Shown here piece after piece: positions 58,879 to 64,000 of a stretch of 64,000 nucleotides of DNA (its first letter is position 1; the number at the start of each line of letters is the position of its first letter). The position numbers and the translations under genes are program-made. The notes beneath the pieces were generated by a model. The model saw only the letters and a list, made by a program, of their open reading frames with translations, had not been told where the DNA came from and did no database searches. The stretch is from Clusia tigrina. Lineage: Eukaryota > Arthropoda > Insecta > Diptera > Clusiidae. The stretch is taken from NCBI GenBank assembly GCA_920105625.2, contig OV050030.1, forward strand, positions 65,935,807 through 65,999,806, given 5' to 3'.

Positions 58879-59978
58879 AATTTTCATCTATATGCCTCAG
58901 CCAACCAGCCGGACACTTAGATGTTAATAAACATGGCATAAAATTAATATTGTGAGGAGCAAATTTTAGGCGTAAATTTGCCCCTACATATTTAGTTTTG
59001 CCATAACGCCCCAAACGTGTATATTTAAAATAGGGGCCAAGTGCTTAAACAACCAACCCTAAAATATATACGTTAATAGTCCTAAGAATTTGGCACCTCC
59101 CACTTTCATTGCTAAAACCACACACACAACCGCCATCATATTTAGTGCAGCAGCCATCATACAAGTGAGTCTAAGACACCTCCCACCATAGTAATGCTAC
59201 CAACAACAAGTGTTATACTCTGCATTGGGAGGACAGAAGACACAGCCACAATTAAGTCAGACAGTGGAACCCTGTGATAAGCGACGAAAAACATGCAACG
59301 AAGTCAACAACGCAAGATAACACAGGAGAATATCACACAAACAATTGTGAAACCGGCTGACCACAGTTAAAATAATATGAATTTACAACAACAGTGCCCA
59401 ACGCACTGATACGAATTCACAACAACAGTGCCCAACGCACTGATATGAACTTACAACAACAGTGCCTAACGCAATGCTAGAAATTTACAAGAGATCGCGA
59501 CAGAAGTTGCCGACTGCATTAGTTCGGAAAATAACCCACTAACAACACCCAAAAACGAAGGCCAAGCACAAAGTGGAACACGACAGACCGATCGCTAAGC
59601 ACACCAACAGACCGGACAAAGCATAAAGAGGAGAAGCAAAATTAAATATCCAATATTTAATATTTTTAAATATTTTATGCCATCGATATAAAATATCAAC
59701 AAAGTGCTGAAGGTGGCCGAAGGACAAATAGCAACAACAACAAACAACACAAGGAACAACAACAAGGTAAATCATCACAACAACAACACAATATTGAAGG
59801 TGGCCCAAGGGCAAAAACTTACAAGAACAACAGCGAGAAAGCAACAACAATGTGCTGAAGGTGGCCCAAGGTCACATTCAAACGAGAAGAACAATGCGGG
59901 AAACCGTAGCAACATGCCACAACAAACTACAGTTCCCGCACAACAACAACTATTGGATGATCTACGCTAAACCTGGAG

Positions 59979-60012
59979 CATAAAAGCAGGAGCAACTGGC
60001 AACCCAGTCTTT
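59979..60012 (+). promoter_or_regulatory. Core promoter of Gypsy-E right LTR
   Basis: CATAAAAGC (59979-59987) is a TATA-like box; CAGTC at 60005-60009 about 25 bases on is a plausible initiator. Conserved in the left copy, just before the two LTRs stop resembling each other. Confidence 0.6.
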
Positions 60013-60174
60013 TTCTTTCATTCGGCATCAGGCAGACAAGACGCTCTTTCTTTCATTCGGCATCAGGCAGACAAGACGCTCTTTCTTTCATTCGGCATCA
60101 GGCAGACAAGACGCTCTTTTTTTTCATTCGGCATCAGACAGACCAGACGCATCGAACTAAACAAAGTTATACGC

Positions 60175-60886
60175 ACTGACAGACGCAACAGAAGCTAGGG
60201 GAATCTAGAGGAGATTATGGTTTATAATCGATTCTCTGCTAGAAACCCACACTGACAAACGCAACAGAAGCTAGGGGAATCTAGAGGAGATTATGGTTTA
60301 TAATCGATTCTCTGCTAGAAACCCACACTGACAAACGCAACAGAAGCTAGGGGAATCTAGAGGAGATTATGGTTTATAATCGATTCTCTGCTAGAAACCC
60401 ACACTGACAAACGCAACAGAAGCTAGGGGAATCTAGAGGAGATTATGGTTTATAATCGATTCTCTGCTAGAAACCCACACTGACAAACGCAACAGAAGCT
60501 AGGGGAATCTAGAGGAGATTATGGTTTATAATCGATTCTCTGCTAGAAACCCACACTGACAAACGCAAACAGAAGCTAGGGGAATCTAGAGGAGATTATG
60601 GTTTATAATCGATTCTCTGCTAGAAACCCACACTGACAAACGCAACAGAAGCTAGGGGAATCTAGAGGAGATTATGGTTTATAATCGATTCTCTGCTAGA
60701 AACCCACACTGACAAACGCAACAGAAGCTATTGGAATCTAGAGGAGATTATGGTTTATAATCGATTCTCTGCTAGAAACCCACACTGACAAACGCAACAG
60801 AAGCTAGGGGAATCTAGAGGAGATTATGGTTTATAATCGATTCTCTGCTAGAAACCCACACTGACAAACGCAACAGAAGCTAGGGG
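60175..60886 (+). repeat. 76-bp tandem array in Gypsy-E right LTR
   Basis: Nine full units of 76 bases (one of 77) starting at 60175, 60251, 60327, 60403, 60479, 60555, 60632, 60708 and 60784, plus a partial unit at 60860. Core: TATGGTTTATAATCGATTCTC. Units are almost identical, which points to recent amplification. Confidence 0.95.
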
Positions 60887-61081
60887 GACATATAGTTCAA
60901 CTGTGTCCGTATTTAAGATTAGTAAAATAATTGTATCAAGTAGTTAAGCCTTTTTTTTTAAATTAATAAATAAATAAAATAATTAAATCAACGTAAAGAA
61001 GCTTTGAATACTTTAGAGATTTTCTGTAAACGACTCCTGGCAATCCGGCGAGCTTACCCCGGCGAAAACGAGTCGTAACAG

Positions 61082-61101
61082 TGGCGCCCGAGCAGGGACT
61101 C
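61082..61101 (+). other. Primer-binding site of Gypsy-E right
   Basis: TGGCGCCCGAGCAGGGACTC, identical to the left copy and one base after the LTR end. Confidence 0.78.
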
Positions 61102-61173
61102 TCAGAATAAAGAGAGTAAATACAACAAAGCTATATATCCAACCCACGTCCCATCACCAGAGTCTGACACAGG

Positions 61174-62400
61174 ATGGGAAAGACGAGTTGGGTGTACACC
61201 GTGCGAAAAGACCAACTGGTAGTCTGTTGTGTCGAGTTTGGCCTAGAGGCCACGGGCACAGTGGAAGAGCTACGAAAGAGGCTTGCGGAGTTCATCACCG
61301 ACACAGAGATGACTCTAGACCAGGAGGTTCGGCTGGCAGAGCTACAGGCCCGACTCACGAGGAGTTTGTCGCCTGGACCCAGTTCACACTTGAGAGCTAG
61401 CCCCAGCGCAGAGCGACCAATAAGCCCCGGAGCATCGACAGCCACGAAGAAAGATACGCTATGGGCAGCCGGAAATGTTCCAGCTGTATATGATACCGCG
61501 TTCCAGACAGTAGTCCCTGAAGTCTCGCGAAGCTGGATAGCCATCTACTCGGCAGTCATCGACCACGTTAGGAAATGGTCCTTGAAATATGATGGAGGGC
61601 ATGACCCGATAGCTTTCATAGAGCGAGTGGAAGAATTATCGGAAGTCTATGGACTAAACAAGCACATGCTGCCTCGAACTATGCCAGAACTCCTAAAGGT
61701 GCGTGCTCTGCTCTGGTATAGAAACAACAACCGAGCATGGGTTGATTGGGTTTTATTCAAAAAGGACTTCTTGAAGTTTTTCCTACCCACCAGGTACTTC
61801 GAAAAGCTGGAGGATGAAATTCGCCAACGACGGCAAAACCCACGTGAACACTTCAAACAGTACGTGGTAGAACTTCAAAACCTGATGCGTCACGCAGGAT
61901 ACACGGAGGCCCAGAAGTTAGAGCGAATCTTTCGCAACAGCCTAGAGGAATACCAGTGGTATGTCCGTCGAAAGGATTTCGATACGCTGGAAGAATTGGT
62001 GGAAATGGCGGAAGACCTCGAGGGCATACGTGGTGACAACGAGGCTTCACGAGCAGCACCACCACGACCACCGCCACCACGACCACCACCAACACGCCAC
62101 GAGATACAACCACTGGTCGAGCGCATGTCCCCATGCGAAACCAGAAACCGACAAGTAGCACCAGCCAACTGTACCAACAAGGTGGTACCTATAAATCCAC
62201 GAACAGCATGCAGAAGATGTGGTCAGTCTGATCACATAGCGCGACACTGCCGCAATGCCCAAGTACTTTTCTGTTGGGAGTGCGGTAGGAGAGGAACTAG
62301 AACAGTTGAATGCTGTAGGACGGTAGGGGGAAACGAGCGGGGCTGCCGCCAGCAACGAGGCATGGAGCAGCCCACGGACAACAAGCCTCAAACGCAGTAA
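61174..62400 (+). CDS. Gypsy-E right gag
   Basis: 408 codons from ATG 61174, intact and differing from the left copy at three residues (W for G near 121, V for E near 178, L for R near 313). Same SAP-like N terminus, capsid region, Pro/Arg stretch and knuckles. Since pol is deleted, this copy could at most supply Gag. Confidence 0.92.
   Translation: MGKTSWVYTVRKDQLVVCCVEFGLEATGTVEELRKRLAEFITDTEMTLDQEVRLAELQARLTRSLSPGPSSHLRASPSAERPISPGASTATKKDTLWAAGNVPAVYDTAFQTVVPEVSRSWIAIYSAVIDHVRKWSLKYDGGHDPIAFIERVEELSEVYGLNKHMLPRTMPELLKVRALLWYRNNNRAWVDWVLFKKDFLKFFLPTRYFEKLEDEIRQRRQNPREHFKQYVVELQNLMRHAGYTEAQKLERIFRNSLEEYQWYVRRKDFDTLEELVEMAEDLEGIRGDNEASRAAPPRPPPPRPPPTRHEIQPLVERMSPCETRNRQVAPANCTNKVVPINPRTACRRCGQSDHIARHCRNAQVLFCWECGRRGTRTVECCRTVGGNERGCRQQRGMEQPTDNKPQTQ
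62328..62373 (+). promoter_or_regulatory. -1 ribosomal frameshift signal, Gypsy-E right
   Basis: Heptamer GGGAAAC at 62328-62334 in phase G GGA AAC, a 5-base spacer, stem GGGCTGC (62340-62346) with GCAGCCC (62367-62373) and a 20-base loop. The -1 frame is open from here into protease. Confidence 0.85.
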
Positions 62401-63047
62401 GTGCACTACGCTACGATGGACAGCGTATCTGTGCCGCCGTCACCATTTGCACAGAAAACATCACGGCCACACTAGACACAGGCGCCACAAGGAGTTTCAT
62501 CAGCGAGCGACTCATTTCCCATTTAGGTGATACCACCGGTAGAGTAAACTCTACATACACTAGAGCACGGATGGCGGATGGTCGAACAAGGGATATTACT
62601 CAAGCGTTTGTGACGTGTGTCAAGCTTGGTGGAAAGGTATGCCAGCTGGAGCTACTTAGCATGCCCGACTCCACCGACGACTTACTGCTCGGCCTGGACT
62701 TCATGACACAGCAAGGCCTATCCATGACATGTGGAGGCCAGGAAATCCAGCTAGGCCCCAAGACGGATGGTGTGCAATCACAAGTTATCGCATCGTGCAC
62801 AACCATACGACATGAAGCCGCTACGGACGAATCAAAGATAAAACTGTTTCTGGCCACAGAGTTGGCTAAATTCACAGACGGGCCAAACGTGACCAATATC
62901 ACAAGCCACAAAATAGTGATGCGCGATGACCGACCTATCAAGACAACCGGTCGAGGCTGCATGCACTGTCACTGTGCAGGACCAAGCAGAGCAAAATTGC
63001 AAGTGGTGGCTCAAGCGAAAAGGAGAAATACTTGCCAACCCAGCTAA
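62334..63047 (+). pseudogene. Gypsy-E right protease, with RT deleted
   Basis: After the slip the frame runs through TATLDTGATRSFISERLI (active site) and DDLLLGLDFMTQQG to VMRDDRPIK at about 62940. There it jumps, out of frame, to the end of RNase H and its linker. Against the left copy 1235 bases are missing; both deletion edges carry ATCAA, so a microhomology deletion is likely. The out-of-frame tail ends at TAA 63045-63047. The protease itself looks complete. Confidence 0.85.
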
Positions 63048-63078
63048 ATTCTCCGACTACACACTGGAAAACGGGTAG

Positions 63079-64000
63079 CTGTATCGCCATATACCAAATC
63101 GCAAGGGTGATGAGGACTGTACACCATGGAAGCTGTGCGTACCTAGGCCTCTGAGGGTACGAATTTTGCAAGAGAACCACGACGCGCCAACCGCAGGACA
63201 CCTAGGCATCCGGAAAACGATAGCCCGAGTTGCAAATAGGTACTACTGGCCAGGACTGTTCCGGGACACCAGCCGCTACGTTCGTCAGTGCACACTATGC
63301 CAGAAGTACAAGCCCAGCCAACAACAACCTGCTGGAGAAATGCTGACGCAAATACCCCTGGAGCCGTGGGCCATATTGTGCGCGGATTTTGTTGGACCTC
63401 TACCCCGCTCGAAGCATGGAAACACAATGGTACTAGTTTTCCATGATAAGTTCTCAAAATGGACAGAGATGGCGCCTCTTCGGAAGGCCACCACCGAGAC
63501 TCTACAACGGGCCTTTCGGGAGCGCATCTTAGCCCGTTTCGGAGCTCCTAAGGTCTTAGTGACGGACAACGGATCACAGTTTACAAGCAAGTCCTTTCAG
63601 CGCTTTGTAGAAGACTACGGTATCAAGCACCAGTTTACCGCACCGTACACACCACAGGAAAATGCTGCCGAACGCGCCAACCGCACAGTCAAGACCATGA
63701 TCGCCCAATACGCCGGTAAACAGCAACAAAAGTGGGATGACCTACTGCCGGAGTTAACCCTGGCGATCAATACCAGCGTATCAGAAACAACTGGCTATAG
63801 CCCCGCGTTCCTAATACAAGGACGGGAGCCACGACGCCCAGGAGCGTTGTACGATGAAACCACCCCAGGAACAGGACAAAGGAAACAAACACCCAACGAA
63901 AGAGCCGAACAACTAAAGGAAGCATACACATTAGTGACAAGGAATCTGGAGCGAGCGGCTCAAGATCAACGGCGTCATTATAACCTACGACGAAGGCCTT
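63079..64000 (+). CDS. Gypsy-E right integrase, cut by the window end
   Basis: Open from just after TAG 63076-63078 to the window end. The zinc domain shows NHDAPTAGHLGIRKTIARVA, YYWPGLFRDTSRYV and CTLCQKYKPSQQQ. Core: CADFVGPLPRSKHGN (Asp), KVLVTDNGSQFTSKSF (Asp) and APYTPQENAAERANR (Glu). The C-terminal domain begins RRHYNLRRRP at the edge. Unlike the left copy it has no frame damage. From about 63388 it departs markedly from the left copy at the DNA level while keeping the protein similar. It lacks an intact upstream pol, so it would not be expressed normally. Confidence 0.88.
   Translation, partial: MYRHIPNRKGDEDCTPWKLCVPRPLRVRILQENHDAPTAGHLGIRKTIARVANRYYWPGLFRDTSRYVRQCTLCQKYKPSQQQPAGEMLTQIPLEPWAILCADFVGPLPRSKHGNTMVLVFHDKFSKWTEMAPLRKATTETLQRAFRERILARFGAPKVLVTDNGSQFTSKSFQRFVEDYGIKHQFTAPYTPQENAAERANRTVKTMIAQYAGKQQQKWDDLLPELTLAINTSVSETTGYSPAFLIQGREPRRPGALYDETTPGTGQRKQTPNERAEQLKEAYTLVTRNLERAAQDQRRHYNLRRRP

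Larger units (their letters stand above)
58951..61080 (+). repeat. 5' LTR of Gypsy-E right
   Basis: 2130 bases from TGTGAGGAGC to GAGTCGTAACA. U3 is close to the left copy. A 33-39-base unit with TTTCATTCGGCATCAGGCAG occurs four times at 60010-60150. AATAAATAAATAAAAT near 60963 may hold the polyadenylation signal. Confidence 0.9.
58951..64000 (+). mobile_element. Gypsy-E right copy, truncated by the window
   Basis: 5' LTR, primer-binding site, gag, frameshift signal, protease, a 1.2-kb deletion removing RT and most of RNase H, then integrase running off the window end. It lies in opposite orientation to the left copy with 1.5 kb between them. Confidence 0.93.

Noticed and set aside
59704..59970. 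88-codon frame in the Gypsy-E LTR, also at 51930-52196
   Set aside because: It lacks an ATG start, is low-complexity (CAA-derived Asn, Gln, Thr), and its conservation is explained by the overall U3 similarity.
60175..60886. Possible CRISPR-like array
   Set aside because: Units are contiguous 76-bp repeats with no unique spacers, in a eukaryotic LTR.
51108..64000. A third segmental palindrome formed by the two Gypsy-E copies
   Set aside because: The spacer and LTR parts differ and integrases belong to different subfamilies, so two separate insertions in opposite orientation fit better.

Overview
The window looks like repeat-rich, probably heterochromatic DNA of a higher fly. The DD41D (rosa-type) and DD34D mariner transposases, several fly-type Gypsy and BEL/Pao retrotransposons, a LOA/I-type LINE with RNase H, and Polinton (Maverick) fragments together suggest a tephritid fruit fly; the species itself is inferred, not shown. 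I found no convincing host protein gene, rRNA, tRNA or CRISPR array. Nearly every long reading frame belongs to a transposable element, most of them broken. Element names such as Gypsy-A are labels used only here.

Layout. 0.5-2.1 kb: a partial Gypsy LTR abutting a Polinton fragment (integrase C terminus and minor capsid protein). 2.1-6.8 kb: Gypsy-A, minus strand, with degraded gag-pol between two LTRs. 6.8-12.7 kb: a LINE with two ORFs and RNase H. 13.1-28.1 kb: a nest in which Gypsy-B (10.5 kb, both LTRs, 4-bp target duplication) sits inside the 5' LTR of Gypsy-C, an errantivirus-like element that itself carries a 236-bp SINE-like insertion with a 13-bp target duplication. 28.1-32.6 kb: a Tc1/mariner remnant, an LTR-like repeat (R3), a 119-bp tandem array, and Gypsy-D on the minus strand, ending at an AT array.

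32.8-37.9 kb: two inverted copies of one deleted BEL/Pao element. 38.4-39.6 kb: a second BEL gag. 39.4-50.7 kb: a palindrome of two arms of about 5.5 kb around a 202-bp TA array; each arm carries a rosa-type element, a DD34D mariner, a dipteran interspersed repeat, a second mariner remnant and a Polinton DNA polymerase fragment. 50.7-51.1 kb: a 310-bp TA array flanked by 27-bp inverted repeats.

51.1-64 kb: two copies of Gypsy-E in opposite orientation, with an errantivirus-like gag between them. The left copy keeps gag, protease, RT and RNase H in good frame and an integrase behind a nonsense codon. The right copy has a 2.1-kb 5' LTR and gag but has lost RT. Gypsy-E gag and pol are linked by a well-formed -1 frameshift signal.

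Within each element the parts act together: gag forms the particle, pol copies and integrates the RNA genome, and LTRs drive transcription. Most copies are dead. Left Gypsy-E and the left DD34D mariner are the least damaged. The most unusual features are the palindromes and their link to TA arrays, the frameshift cassette, and the mosaic LTRs of Gypsy-E.
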